From Pseudomonas cedrina subsp. cedrina (GTDB lineage Bacteria > Pseudomonadota > Gammaproteobacteria > Pseudomonadales > Pseudomonadaceae): a DNA stretch of 64,000 bases. The stretch is taken from contig NZ_MNPW01000017.1 of assembly GCF_001983175.1 (NCBI RefSeq), forward strand, positions 1 to 64,000. The letters are read 5' to 3'. Made by a program: the position numbers and the translations under genes. Shown in pieces: positions 32,947 to 42,378 of this stretch (position 1 is its first letter; the number at the start of each line of letters is the position of its first letter). The notes under the pieces are model-generated. The model was not told the DNA's origin, ran no database searches, and was given only the letters and a program-made list of their open reading frames with translations.

Positions 32947-34014
32947 TCACGGCAATGGCAGTTTGACTCGCGGCTTGCTTTCCACAAACAACGCCCAGCT
33001 CGACATGAACAACGCGGCCACCAGCGGCCCGATCACGAAACCGTTCAGGCCAAACACCGACAGGCCGCCCAGGGTCGAGATCAGGATCAGGTAGTCCGGC
33101 ATCTTGGTGTCCTTGCCCACCAGGATCGGCCGCAGCACGTTGTCCACCAGGCCGATCACAAACACGCCAAACAGCGCCAGCACCACGCCCTGCCAGATCG
33201 AACCGCTGAGCAGGAAGTAAACGGCCACCGGCGCCCAGACAATCCCCGCGCCGACCGCCGGCAACAGCGACAGAAACGCCATCAGTACCGCCCAGAGCAA
33301 CGCACTCGGTATGTCCAGGAACCAGAAGATCAACCCGCCGAGCGCACCCTGGGTCACGGCCACCAGCACGTTGCCCTTGACCGTGGCGCGCACCACCCGA
33401 TTGAACTTGAGCTGCAACCGACGCTTCTGCGGCTCGGCCAACGGCACCGCCAGGCGCACCTTGCGCACCAGCTCCGGGCCGTCGCGCAACAGGAAATACA
33501 GCAAGTACAGCATGATGAAAAAGCTCACCAGGAAATCAAACGTGCCCTGGCCAAAGCTGAACGCCTGGGTGGCAAAGAACTGACTGCCCTGCATCGCGCT
33601 CTTGACGATCTTTTCGCGCAGGCCTTCCAGGTTGCCCATGCCGAAGCGGTCGAGCAGGTGCTGGAAGTACGGCGGCAACACGTTCTTGAACTGCTCGATA
33701 TACCCGGCCACGTCGAGCTTGCCGCTTTCGACGTTCTTGTAGAGCGTCGCGCCTTCCTGCACCAGCAAGGCACTGGTGATGATCACCGGCAGGATCGCAA
33801 TGACCAGGCAAGTGCTCAAGGTCGCCAGGGAGGTGAGGTTGCGGTTCCAGCCAAAGCGCTGCTGCAGCCGACGCTGCATCGGCGCAAAGATAATGCCCAA
33901 AATCACCGCCCAGAACACCGCACCGTAGAACGGCAGCAATATCCAGATAAAGGCGATGGTCACCAGGCCCAGCAGCAACAGCAGGGTTTTGAATTGCAGA
34001 GTGGTTTGATTCAT
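32947..34014 (-). CDS. AI-2E family transporter (PerM/YdiK-like)
   Basis: A 355-residue permease with about seven or eight helices. An N-terminal pair of helices (LLLLLGLVTIAFIWILLPF; VFWAVILGIIFAPM) is followed by a periplasmic helical region, then the family's C-terminal block GNVLVAVTQGALGGLIFWFLDIPSALLWAVLMAFLSLLPAVGAGIVW and GLVDNVLRPILVG. The family name reflects one member linked to autoinducer-2 export; many members have other roles, such as Na+/H+ exchange. Substrate unknown. No neighbouring gene suggests one. Confidence 0.88.
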   Translation of the reverse strand: MNQTTLQFKTLLLLLGLVTIAFIWILLPFYGAVFWAVILGIIFAPMQRRLQQRFGWNRNLTSLATLSTCLVIAILPVIITSALLVQEGATLYKNVESGKLDVAGYIEQFKNVLPPYFQHLLDRFGMGNLEGLREKIVKSAMQGSQFFATQAFSFGQGTFDFLVSFFIMLYLLYFLLRDGPELVRKVRLAVPLAEPQKRRLQLKFNRVVRATVKGNVLVAVTQGALGGLIFWFLDIPSALLWAVLMAFLSLLPAVGAGIVWAPVAVYFLLSGSIWQGVVLALFGVFVIGLVDNVLRPILVGKDTKMPDYLILISTLGGLSVFGLNGFVIGPLVAALFMSSWALFVESKPRVKLPLP

Positions 34015-34175
34015 GTCCAGTCCAGGTCAAAAATGCAGAGCGCGCATCCGCGCCCTGCTGCTTAGTCCGCTGCTGGCGCTGCGAGTGCCATCTTTGTTGT
34101 AAGGGTAGACCTAGATCAATAAACCCCTGGGCTGCCTGCACTACCCTGCCGCACTTTTTGACTCAAGTACCGACC

Positions 34176-35498
34176 ATGCCCTCAGTGAAAGCCCCAGAAC
34201 TGCTCGCCCCCGCCGGCACCCTGAAAAACATGCGCTACGCCTTCGCCTATGGCGCCGATGCGGTCTACGCCGGCCAGCCGCGCTACAGCCTGCGGGTGCG
34301 CAACAACGAGTTCGACCACGCCAACCTGGCCCTTGGCATTCAGGAAGCCCATGCCCTGAGCAAGCGGTTCTACGTGGTGGTCAACATTGCGCCGCACAAC
34401 GCCAAGCTCAAGACCTTCCTGAAGGACCTGGCCCCGGTGATCGCCATGGGCCCGGACGCGCTGATCATGTCTGACCCGGGGTTGATCATGCTGGTGCGCC
34501 GCCATTTCCCGCAGATGCCGGTGCACTTGTCGGTGCAGGCCAATACGGTGAACTGGGCCAGCGTGGAGTTCTGGCGGCAACAGGGGATCTGCCGGGTGAT
34601 CCTGTCGCGGGAACTGTCCCTGGAAGAGATCGCCGAGATCCGCGAGCAAGTACCGGCCATGGAACTGGAAGTGTTTGTGCACGGTGCCTTGTGCATGGCC
34701 TATTCCGGGCGCTGCCTGCTCTCGGGCTATATGAACAAGCGCGACGCCAACCAGGGCACCTGCACCAACGCGTGCCGCTGGAAATACCAGGCCACCCCGG
34801 CAGTGGAAAATGCCACGGGCGATATCGTCCAGGCGTTCCAGCCGGAACCGACCCTGGGCATCGGCGCACCGACCGAGCAGGTGTTCCTGCTGCAGGAGGC
34901 CAACCGCCCCGATGAGCACATGCCCGCGTTCGAGGACGAGCACGGCACCTACATCATGAATGCCAAGGACTTGCGCGCGGTGCAGCATGTGGAACGCCTG
35001 ACGCACATGGGCGTGCACTCGCTGAAGATCGAAGGCCGCACCAAATCCCACTTTTATTGCGCGCGCACCACCCAGGTGTATCGCCGGGCTATCGATGACG
35101 CCGTGGCCGGGCGCGCGTTCGACCGCAGCCTCATGACCGACCTCGACTCCCTGGCCCAGCGCGGCTATACCGAGGGTTTCCTGCGCCGCCATGTGCACGA
35201 TGAATACCAGAACTACCAGCACGGCAGCTCGGTGTCGGAGCGCCAGCAGTTCGTCGGCGAACTGACCGGCGAACGCCGGGGCGCGTTGGCCGAGGTCAGG
35301 GTGAAGAACCGTTTTGCCGTGGGCGATCACCTGGAATTGATGACCCCGGCCAGCAACTTTCACTTTGACCTGGAGATGATGCACAACGTCCAGGGCGAGG
35401 CGGCCGAGGTGGCGCCGGGGGATGGGCACAGGGTGTACGTGCCGGTGCCGGCCGAGATGGACGTGCGCTTCGGCTTGCTGATGCGCGATATCCGCTAG
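34176..35498 (+). CDS. trhP: U32 family tRNA hydroxylation protein TrhP (YegQ)
   Basis: A 440-residue peptidase U32 family protein. ELLAPAGTLKNMRYAFAYGADAVYAG is the U32 N-terminus, and HGALCMAYSGRCLLSGYMNKRDANQGTCTNACRWKY (near residues 170-205) carries the cysteines that hold the iron-sulfur site, with one more expected further on. Despite the family name, proteins of this type hydroxylate uridine 34 of some tRNAs with prephenate-dependent chemistry. I use the ATG at 34176. A TTG six codons earlier is possible but has no ribosome site. Confidence 0.9.
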   Translation: MPSVKAPELLAPAGTLKNMRYAFAYGADAVYAGQPRYSLRVRNNEFDHANLALGIQEAHALSKRFYVVVNIAPHNAKLKTFLKDLAPVIAMGPDALIMSDPGLIMLVRRHFPQMPVHLSVQANTVNWASVEFWRQQGICRVILSRELSLEEIAEIREQVPAMELEVFVHGALCMAYSGRCLLSGYMNKRDANQGTCTNACRWKYQATPAVENATGDIVQAFQPEPTLGIGAPTEQVFLLQEANRPDEHMPAFEDEHGTYIMNAKDLRAVQHVERLTHMGVHSLKIEGRTKSHFYCARTTQVYRRAIDDAVAGRAFDRSLMTDLDSLAQRGYTEGFLRRHVHDEYQNYQHGSSVSERQQFVGELTGERRGALAEVRVKNRFAVGDHLELMTPASNFHFDLEMMHNVQGEAAEVAPGDGHRVYVPVPAEMDVRFGLLMRDIR

Positions 35499-35635
35499 CG
35501 GTTGTCGAGTTTGAGCGGGGCTGGGTTGGCGGCGTATCCGTTTCTAATGTCGATCGCGGTCCAAATGTGGGAGCTGGCTTGCCTGCGATGCAGGCACCTC
35601 GGTACATCAAGTACACCGAGTTGATGCTATCGCAG

Positions 35636-35830
35636 CATAGGCATCTACACATCGTTGTAGTGAGCGGGCTTGTCCCGCGCTGGGCTGCGAAGCGGCCCCA
35701 ATAAGGACACCGTAGTGTTCCAGATGAAACCAAATCGTCTGGTTTGGGGCGGCTTCGCCACCCAGCGCGGGACAAGCCCGCTCACTACAGGGAGATCTTT
35801 TAACCTTTGAAAGTTGTGTAGATACCTATG
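35636..35830. mobile_element. MITE-like element with terminal inverted repeats and 10-bp target duplication
   Basis: This 195-bp element begins CATAGGCATCTACACA, and its other end, read inversely, is CATAGGTATCTACACA: 16-bp terminal repeats with one mismatch. A perfect direct repeat GCTATCGCAG flanks it (35626-35635 and 35831-35840). The core (35657-35789) is a type II REPIN. It carries no ORF, so movement would need an enzyme encoded elsewhere. A second example is at 42474-42680 and degenerate ones are at 14761 and 30776. Confidence 0.82.
35657..35789. repeat. REPIN type II, core of the inserted element
   Basis: GTAGTGAGCGGGCTTGTCCC and inverse motifs with inner CGCTGGGCTGCGAAGCGGCC arms, inside the MITE-like unit. 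Confidence 0.9.
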
Positions 35831-35914
35831 GCTATCGCAGGCAAGCCAGCTCCCACAGAAAAGCAGTTCAGCGCAGTGCACTCAACCCGCTCTTGATCTA
35901 CGCCTACGCCAGCA

Positions 35915-37594
35915 TCAAATCCTGAACTGCCCCACCAACTGTCCCAGGCGCTGTCCCAGGTCCGACAGGCTGCGGGACGTCTGGGCGCCCCGTTGGGTCT
36001 CGTCGGCCACGCTGTCCACCGCCACGGCGATCTGGTGCACGCTGCGGTTGATTTCTTCGGCGACGGCGGTCTGCTCTTCGGCGGCGCTGGCGATCTGCGC
36101 ATTCATCGAATTGATGGTGCCAATCAGCTGGGCCATGGTGTCCAGGGACGCTCCGGCCTGGTTGGCCTGGGCCGAGGTCCCGTCGCCGGCATCGCTGGAA
36201 CGGCGCATGGCCTCCACGGCGGCTTCGGTGCCTTTTTGCAGGCGGTCGATCATGCCCTGGATTTCCTGGGTGCTGGTCTGGGTGCGGCTGGCCAAGGCGC
36301 GCACTTCATCGGCAACCACGGCAAACCCACGCCCGGCCTCCCCTGCCCGCGCGGCCTCGATGGCGGCGTTGAGCGCCAGCAGGTTGGTCTGTTCGGCGAT
36401 GGAGCGGATCACGCTCAACACGCTGACGATGGAGGACACGTCCTGCTGCAGGCTGTCGAGGGACACGCCGCTGCTGCGGATATCGCTCACCAGCGCATGG
36501 ATCTGCGCGATGCTGCCATCCACCACGCGCTTGGCGGCCTGGCCTTCGGCGTCGGTTTGCTGGGCGGCCACCGAGGCACCCTGGGCGCTGCGCGCCACTT
36601 CCTGTGCGGCGGACGACATCTGATTGATCGCGGTGGCCACCTGGTCGGTCTCGTGGCGCTGGCGCTCCATGGCCTGCTCGGAACGCTGGGCCTGCTCGGA
36701 CACCTGGCTGACCAGGCCGGTGAGCTGGGCGGTCATTTCGGTGATCTGGCGCACCAGGCCGTGGATCTTGTCGACAAAACGGTTGAACGCACCGGCGAGA
36801 TCGCCCAGCTCGTCCTGGCTGGTGATGGCCAGGCGGCGGGTCAAGTCGCCTTCGCCGGCGGCGATGTCGTCGAGGTTGGCTTTCATCAAGTGCAGCGGGC
36901 GCAGGATGGTATTGGCCAGCACCATGCCAATGGCGGCGATCACCAGCAGCACCACCACGGCCACGCCAAGGATGCTCAGCAGCACGCCTTCCATGCGCTT
37001 CTCGACCTTGGCCTCGACCACCGCGACCTGGGCTTCGATACCGTCCAGGTTCACCGATGTGCCAATGACCATGTCCCACTTGGGCAGGTATTCGGTGTAG
37101 CCCATCTTGGGCACCAGTTCGGTCTGCCCCGGCTGGGTCGAGCTGTATTGCAGGTAGTGGGTGCCGTCCTTGCCGACCTTGACCAGGTCGCGGTTGACGT
37201 ACACGCCGTTGGGGTCGCGGTTGTCCTTGAAGCTCTTGCCCACGCCATCGGGGCTGTTGCCTTTGAACAGGCGAATGGTCTCGGAATCATAGCCAAAGAA
37301 GTAGCCATCCTTGCCGTAGCTGGTGTTGGACAGCAACTTGACCACCTGGGCGCGCGCGGCGGTATCGCCGGGAGCCGCCGCGTCGTAGAGCGGCTTGATG
37401 GTGCTCAAGGCCACCTCGACATAACTTTGCAGCGTGGCCTTGGCGTCATTGAGCAGGCGCTGGCGGGTTTCATCCACCTCGTTGCGCGCCTGCCCCTGCA
37501 GAATCCACACGGTGGTCAGGCTGATGACCACGGCAAACAGCAACACCGGCACTACGGCGAGGGACAGGACTTTAGCCTTGAGGCTCAGGCGCAT
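35915..37594 (-). CDS. Methyl-accepting chemotaxis protein with single Cache domain
   Basis: A 559-residue chemoreceptor. TM1 is at about residues 10-32, a periplasmic sCache-type domain at 35-205 (TSYGKDGYFFGYDSETIRLF; PKMGYTEYLPKWDMVIGTSV), TM2 at about 210-235, then HAMP, and a signalling domain with the invariant tip EQTNLLALNAAIEAARAGEAGRGFAVVADEVR. Domain type and gene position next to an amidase, a permease and a second receptor resemble PA2652 (CtpM, malate) and the related McpP for C2-C3 carboxylates. A small carboxylate ligand is therefore probable but not proven. Confidence 0.92.
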   Translation of the reverse strand: MRLSLKAKVLSLAVVPVLLFAVVISLTTVWILQGQARNEVDETRQRLLNDAKATLQSYVEVALSTIKPLYDAAAPGDTAARAQVVKLLSNTSYGKDGYFFGYDSETIRLFKGNSPDGVGKSFKDNRDPNGVYVNRDLVKVGKDGTHYLQYSSTQPGQTELVPKMGYTEYLPKWDMVIGTSVNLDGIEAQVAVVEAKVEKRMEGVLLSILGVAVVVLLVIAAIGMVLANTILRPLHLMKANLDDIAAGEGDLTRRLAITSQDELGDLAGAFNRFVDKIHGLVRQITEMTAQLTGLVSQVSEQAQRSEQAMERQRHETDQVATAINQMSSAAQEVARSAQGASVAAQQTDAEGQAAKRVVDGSIAQIHALVSDIRSSGVSLDSLQQDVSSIVSVLSVIRSIAEQTNLLALNAAIEAARAGEAGRGFAVVADEVRALASRTQTSTQEIQGMIDRLQKGTEAAVEAMRRSSDAGDGTSAQANQAGASLDTMAQLIGTINSMNAQIASAAEEQTAVAEEINRSVHQIAVAVDSVADETQRGAQTSRSLSDLGQRLGQLVGQFRI

Positions 37595-37688
37595 GGGTTT
37601 TCTCTCTTATTAGTGGCGACTTGAGAGGTTAACGGCCAATGGCTTGGATTCTGTAGGGCCTGGCCTGCCGTTCGGGCCACCTTGACCT

Positions 37689-38519
37689 TCAAGGGTAATA
37701 CTTCTCCACCAAGGCCAATGCGACGGCTTCGGTCTCGGCGTCAGGGATGCCCGAGATACCCGCAGGTCGGAAATGCATCTGGAATGCCCGGATGACCTGG
37801 CGGGTTTCTTCATCCAACTCGCCGGTCTGCGGGATCTTGTAGCCGTAAGTGGCCAGGGCGCGTTGCACCGTGCCCACGGCAACCTGTCTGGATGCCGGGC
37901 GCCCAGCCAAGTGTTTGTGCACCATGGCCGCATCCGGCCAGGCGCCGATCCCCTGCTCGGCGAACGCCTGCCACGGAAACAACGGACCGGGGTCGGATTT
38001 GCGCAGAGGTGCAATGTCGCTGTGCCCGATAACGTTTTGCGGCTCGATGGCGTAGCGCTTGATCACGTCCGCTGCGAGCTGCTTGACCAACGCCAACTGC
38101 GCCTCGGTGTAGGGAAACCATAGGCGTCCGGTCGGGCCATCGATAAACCCCGCATTGACGATCTCGATGCCGATGGACGTGTCATTGAGGTGGGTGCGGT
38201 TTCCCCATTGACTGACCCCGGCGTGCCAGGCCCGTTTCGCCTCCGGCACCAGTTGCAGGGCCACCGGCAGCGCATGATGCGTGGGCGGCGTGCTGTAGAC
38301 CAGGTAGTGAGCACTGGCGGTGCCGTTGGTAAGCGCGTCGAGGGAGTCCTTGTCGTCAAAGACCGTGTAGTGCAGGACGAGATAGCGGACCCGTTCGTTC
38401 TGGTTTGGGGAGCTGTGCGTGGTGTCGATGGCGTAGCCGTTTTTTACGCTCAGGTTGTTGGGGGCCGTGCTGCAGCCTGCCAGCATCAGAACGGCCAGGA
38501 AAAGGACGAACTTGTTCAT
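37689..38519 (-). CDS. N-acetylmuramoyl-L-alanine amidase lipoprotein (AmpDh2/AmpDh3-like)
   Basis: A 276-residue lipoprotein with lipobox LAGC (C16). The amidase_2 domain has zinc ligands in YLVLHYTVF (His), NVIGHSDIA (His) and KSDPGPLFPW (Asp), and a catalytic Glu in IGIEIVNAG. A C-terminal peptidoglycan-binding helical repeat follows (VGTVQRALATYGYKIPQTGELDEETRQVIRAFQMHF). It cleaves the lactyl-peptide bond of peptidoglycan from the envelope side, in recycling or remodelling. The lipoprotein form distinguishes it from cytoplasmic AmpD. No beta-lactamase gene is nearby. Confidence 0.9.
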   Translation of the reverse strand: MNKFVLFLAVLMLAGCSTAPNNLSVKNGYAIDTTHSSPNQNERVRYLVLHYTVFDDKDSLDALTNGTASAHYLVYSTPPTHHALPVALQLVPEAKRAWHAGVSQWGNRTHLNDTSIGIEIVNAGFIDGPTGRLWFPYTEAQLALVKQLAADVIKRYAIEPQNVIGHSDIAPLRKSDPGPLFPWQAFAEQGIGAWPDAAMVHKHLAGRPASRQVAVGTVQRALATYGYKIPQTGELDEETRQVIRAFQMHFRPAGISGIPDAETEAVALALVEKYYP

Positions 38520-38672
38520 CGGAGAGCCTCAATCGAGTGAGAAGCTCCGGAATATAAGGGCCCTGCACCGCCCGGCCGGCGGCCCTTGCTGGGTGAGGGG
38601 CGAATTCAGAGACCCCCTACATTGCCCCGGGCTTCTTCCGACACAAGAAGAAGCCTAACCGAGACAAGACGG

Positions 38673-39995
38673 TCAAAGCGTCATGGCCGCCAGCCAGCCA
38701 AAGGCCAGCAACGGCAGGTTGTAGTGCAGGAACGTCGGCACCACGGTGTCCCAGATATGGTGGTGCTGGCCGTCGACATTCAGGCCGGAGGTCGGGCCGA
38801 GGGTAGAGTCCGACGCGGGTGAGCCGGCGTCACCCAAGGCGCCGGCGGTGCCGACGATGCACACGATGGCCACCGGGCTGAAGCCCAGTTGCACACACAG
38901 CGGCACAAAGATCGCGGCGAGAATCGGCACGGTGGAAAACGACGAACCGATGCCCATGGTCACCAGCAACCCCACCAGCAACATCAGCAACGCGCCGACC
39001 CCACGGTTGTGGCCGATGAAGGCCGCCGAGGTTTCCACCAATGAGCGCACGTCGCCGGTGGCCTTGAGCACCTCGGCAAAACCCGAGGAGGCGATCATGA
39101 TAAAGCCGATCATCGCCATCATTTTCATGCCTTCGGTGAACAGATCGTCAGTGTCGCGCCAGCGCACGATGCCCGATACCGAGAAAATCAGAAACCCGGC
39201 CAGGGCGCCGATGATCATCGAGTCCAGCCACAGCTGAATGATGAACGCCGAGGCGATCGCCAGGCCGGCCACCAGCAGGGTCAGCGGGTTGTACTGCACC
39301 GCCACCTGCTCGACCCGCTCGATTTTTGCAAGGTCGTAGACGCGCTTCTTGCGGTAGCTGATAAATACCGCCACCAGCAGGCCGACCACCATGCCCAGCG
39401 CCGGCAGGCTCATGGCGTGGGTGACATTGACCTGGCTGATATCCACCCCGCTCTTGGCCACGTTGGCCAACAGGATCTGGTTGAGGAAGATGTTGCCGAA
39501 GCCCACCGGCAGGAACATGTAGGGCGTGATCAGGCCGAACGTCATCACGCAGGCGATCAGGCGGCGATCCAGTTGCAGCTTGGTCAGCACGTAGAGCAGC
39601 GGCGGTACCAGCAGCGGGATAAACGCGATATGGATCGGCAGAATGTTCTGCGAGGCAATCGCCACCACCCACAGCAGGCCGATGAGCAGCCATTTGACGT
39701 GGCTACCGCCGCTGGCTTCCTGGCGGTCGACCAGCAGCAACGCCTTGTCGGCCAGGGCGTGAGCCAGGCCGGATTTAGCAATCGCCACGGCGAAAGCGCC
39801 GAGCAAGGCGTAGGACAAGGCCACGGTTGCACCGCCGCCCAAGCCGCTGTTAAAGGCTGTGAGCGTGGCGTCGATGCCCAGGCCACCGGTCAGTCCGCCT
39901 ACCAAAGCGCCGACGATGATGGCGATGACCACATGCACGCGGGACAGGCTGAGCACCAGCATGGTGCCGACCGCGGCGATGACTGCGTTAATCAT
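38673..39995 (-). CDS. NhaC/YuiF-like permease (possible amino acid or amine transporter)
   Basis: A 440-residue permease with about 11 helices. IGSSFSTVPILAAIFVPLCVQLGFSP and VGTAGALGDAGSPASDSTLGPTSGLN (near residues 395-420) are typical of the NhaC-like YuiF/histidine permease subgroup. In P. aeruginosa the gene between the two chemoreceptors PA2652 and PA2654 encodes a similar protein (PA2653), so the trio is conserved. The substrate may be related to the ligand of one receptor. TGAGG lies 5 bases before the ATG at 39995, chosen over one 5 codons earlier. Confidence 0.78.
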   Translation of the reverse strand: MINAVIAAVGTMLVLSLSRVHVVIAIIVGALVGGLTGGLGIDATLTAFNSGLGGGATVALSYALLGAFAVAIAKSGLAHALADKALLLVDRQEASGGSHVKWLLIGLLWVVAIASQNILPIHIAFIPLLVPPLLYVLTKLQLDRRLIACVMTFGLITPYMFLPVGFGNIFLNQILLANVAKSGVDISQVNVTHAMSLPALGMVVGLLVAVFISYRKKRVYDLAKIERVEQVAVQYNPLTLLVAGLAIASAFIIQLWLDSMIIGALAGFLIFSVSGIVRWRDTDDLFTEGMKMMAMIGFIMIASSGFAEVLKATGDVRSLVETSAAFIGHNRGVGALLMLLVGLLVTMGIGSSFSTVPILAAIFVPLCVQLGFSPVAIVCIVGTAGALGDAGSPASDSTLGPTSGLNVDGQHHHIWDTVVPTFLHYNLPLLAFGWLAAMTL

Positions 39996-40230
39996 GGTTA
40001 CCTCAGGCAAAAAACATCAAGAACAGGCATGCGCGCACCCGGGCGGCCATTCGGCGCCGCCAGCGTGCAGGCTTGAAGGAGGTCTTATTAGAGGGCGCGC
40101 ACTTTGCAGGAGGCAGGCGTCCATGTCAAAAAACGGCGCCGTTTTCAGGTTTAAATTGATCGTTTGAATAAAGAAAAGGCGGCGTCGGCCGATAACCAGG
40201 CTCTATGTGTGTTCAGGTAAGGATGTACCG

Positions 40231-42378
40231 ATGTCGCTCAGGCAGCTCTCCATTCAATGGAAAATCACCCTGCTGGCCGGCCTGTGCCTGCTGGGAATCG
40301 TGACCCTGCTGGTGGGTCTGTCGTTGTATCGCATGGAGCAGAGCTCGCAGCAGGTCAAAGCGTCCAGCATGCAGATGCTCGATGAAGCCGCCCAGGCGCG
40401 CATCGAGGCCCAGGGCGAAGTGCAGGCGCTGGGCATCCGCCGCCAGTTCATGGACGCCTACCAGTACGGCCATGGTTTTTCGCGCCAGGTACTGTTCTTG
40501 CGCGAGCAGGCCGAGAAGCGTTTTCTCGACGCCTTCGACACCCGCGAAGACCTGACCCGCCAGGTCAAGGCCGCGCTGCAGGCCAACCCGGACTTGCTTG
40601 GCCTGTCCCTGGTGTTCGAGGCCAATGCGCTGGATGGCAAGGATGAGTTGTTCGCCGGCCAGGCCGAACTGGGCAGCAACGATAAGGGGCGCTTCGCCCT
40701 GTATTGGTCGCAACCGACGCCGGGCAAGCTGACCTCGATGGCGCTGCCGGAAAGCGACATGTCCGACACCCGCGTCGGCCCCAGCGGTGAAAAAGCCAAC
40801 GCCTGGTTCACCTGCCCGCGCGCCACGCTCAAGCCGTGCGTGATCGAGCCCTACTTTTATGTGATCGACGGGCAAAACGTGCTGATGACCAGCATCGTCT
40901 TCCCGTTGATGGCCAATGGCAAAGTCATCGCCTCGCTGTCGGTGGACATCAACCTCAACAGCTTGCAGGCCGTGAGCCAACAGGCCAGCCACAAGCTGTA
41001 TGACGGCCAGACCCAGGTCAGCATCCTCAGCCCCACCGGTTTGCTCGCCGGTTACAGCCCGGACGCCGGCAAACTCAGCCAGCGCCTGGACAAGGTCGAC
41101 ACCGCCAACGGCGCGCAGTTGATCAGCGCCCTGGCCGAAAGCACACACATCCGCAGCCTGCGCACCGACCATCAACTCAAGGTGCTGGCGCCGTTCGCGC
41201 CGATCCCGGACGGCAAGCCATGGGGCGTGTTGCTGGATGTGCCGGCGAAGGTCCTGATAGCACCGGCTGAAGCATTGAAAGCGCAACTGGATGCCGATAA
41301 CGCCAAGGGCACCCTGCTGGAACTCGGCCTGGGCCTGCTCGCCGCGGTCGTCGGCCTGATCCTGGTGTGGCTGATGGCGCGCAGCGTGACCCGGCCGATC
41401 CTGGGGGTGGCGCATATGCTCGAAGACATTGCCAGCGGCGAAGGCGACCTGACCCGCCGCCTGGCATACGACAAGCAGGACGAACTGGGGCAACTGGCGG
41501 GCTGGTTCAACCGTTTCCTCGACAAACTGCAACCGATCATCGCCGAGGTCAAACGCTCGGTGCAGGACGCCCGTGGCACCGCCGACCAATCCGCCGCGAT
41601 TGCCACCCAAACCAGCGCCGGCATGGAACAGCAGTATCGCCAGGTCGACCAGGTAGCCACTGCGTCCCATGAAATGAGCGCGACCGCTCAGGATGTGGCA
41701 CGCAGCGCCGCCCAGGCCGCCCAAGCCGCCCGCGATGCCGACCAGTCTACCCGTGACGGCCTGACGGTGATCGACCGCACCACCCGCAACATTGGGGAGT
41801 TGGCGGCGGAGATGAGCACGGCCATGACCCAGGTCGAAGGCCTGGCCGCCAACAGCGAGAAAATCGGTTCGGTGCTCGAAGTGATCCGCGGCATTGCCGA
41901 GCAGACCAACCTGCTGGCACTCAACGCCGCCATCGAAGCCGCCCGCGCCGGTGAGGCCGGCCGTGGCTTCGCCGTGGTGGCCGATGAAGTGCGCAACCTG
42001 GCGCGGCGTACCCAGGAGTCGGTGGAAGAAACCCGTCTGGTCATCGAGCAATTGCAAAGCGGCACCACCGATGTCGTCGGCGCCATGGGCAACAGCTATC
42101 GCCAGGCCCAGGGCAGTGTCGAACAAGTGGGAGAGGCCGTGACCGCCCTGCGCCAGATTGGCGCTGCCGTCACGGTGATCAGCGACATGAACCTGCAAAT
42201 CGCCAGCGCCGCCGAAGAGCAAAGCGCCGTGGCCGAAGAGATCAACAGCAATGTGGCGACCATTCGGGACGTGACCGAGTCGCTGTCCGAGCAGGCGAAC
42301 GAATCGGCGCGGGTAAGCCAGGCGTTGAACAGCCTGGCGAACCAGCAGCAGGGGTTGATGGATCAGTTCCGCGTCTGA
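40231..42378 (+). CDS. Methyl-accepting chemotaxis protein with dCache domain (TlpQ-like)
   Basis: A 715-residue chemoreceptor. TM1 is at about residues 10-32, a large periplasmic dCache domain at 35-360 (RVGPSGEKANAWFTCPRATLKPCVIEPYFYVIDGQNVLMTSIVFPL is in its first module), TM2 at about 375-395, then HAMP (VTRPILGVAHMLEDIASGEGDLTRRL) and the signalling tip EQTNLLALNAAIEAARAGEAGRGFAVVADEVR. Size and neighbours match PA2654 (TlpQ), a histamine and polyamine receptor, so amines are the likely ligands. The two periplasmic cysteines (TCPRATLKPC) may form a disulfide. The ATG at 40231 gives the usual short cytoplasmic N-terminus. Confidence 0.9.
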   Translation: MSLRQLSIQWKITLLAGLCLLGIVTLLVGLSLYRMEQSSQQVKASSMQMLDEAAQARIEAQGEVQALGIRRQFMDAYQYGHGFSRQVLFLREQAEKRFLDAFDTREDLTRQVKAALQANPDLLGLSLVFEANALDGKDELFAGQAELGSNDKGRFALYWSQPTPGKLTSMALPESDMSDTRVGPSGEKANAWFTCPRATLKPCVIEPYFYVIDGQNVLMTSIVFPLMANGKVIASLSVDINLNSLQAVSQQASHKLYDGQTQVSILSPTGLLAGYSPDAGKLSQRLDKVDTANGAQLISALAESTHIRSLRTDHQLKVLAPFAPIPDGKPWGVLLDVPAKVLIAPAEALKAQLDADNAKGTLLELGLGLLAAVVGLILVWLMARSVTRPILGVAHMLEDIASGEGDLTRRLAYDKQDELGQLAGWFNRFLDKLQPIIAEVKRSVQDARGTADQSAAIATQTSAGMEQQYRQVDQVATASHEMSATAQDVARSAAQAAQAARDADQSTRDGLTVIDRTTRNIGELAAEMSTAMTQVEGLAANSEKIGSVLEVIRGIAEQTNLLALNAAIEAARAGEAGRGFAVVADEVRNLARRTQESVEETRLVIEQLQSGTTDVVGAMGNSYRQAQGSVEQVGEAVTALRQIGAAVTVISDMNLQIASAAEEQSAVAEEINSNVATIRDVTESLSEQANESARVSQALNSLANQQQGLMDQFRV

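Larger units (their letters stand above)
35566..35857. repeat. REPIN type I split by an inserted element
   Basis: The left arm GTGGGAGCTGGCTTGCC starts at 35567, and the right arm GCAAGCCAGCTCCCAC ends at 35856. The element at 35636-35830 interrupts the hairpin. Removing it and one copy of GCTATCGCAG restores a normal 85-bp REPIN. Confidence 0.9.
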
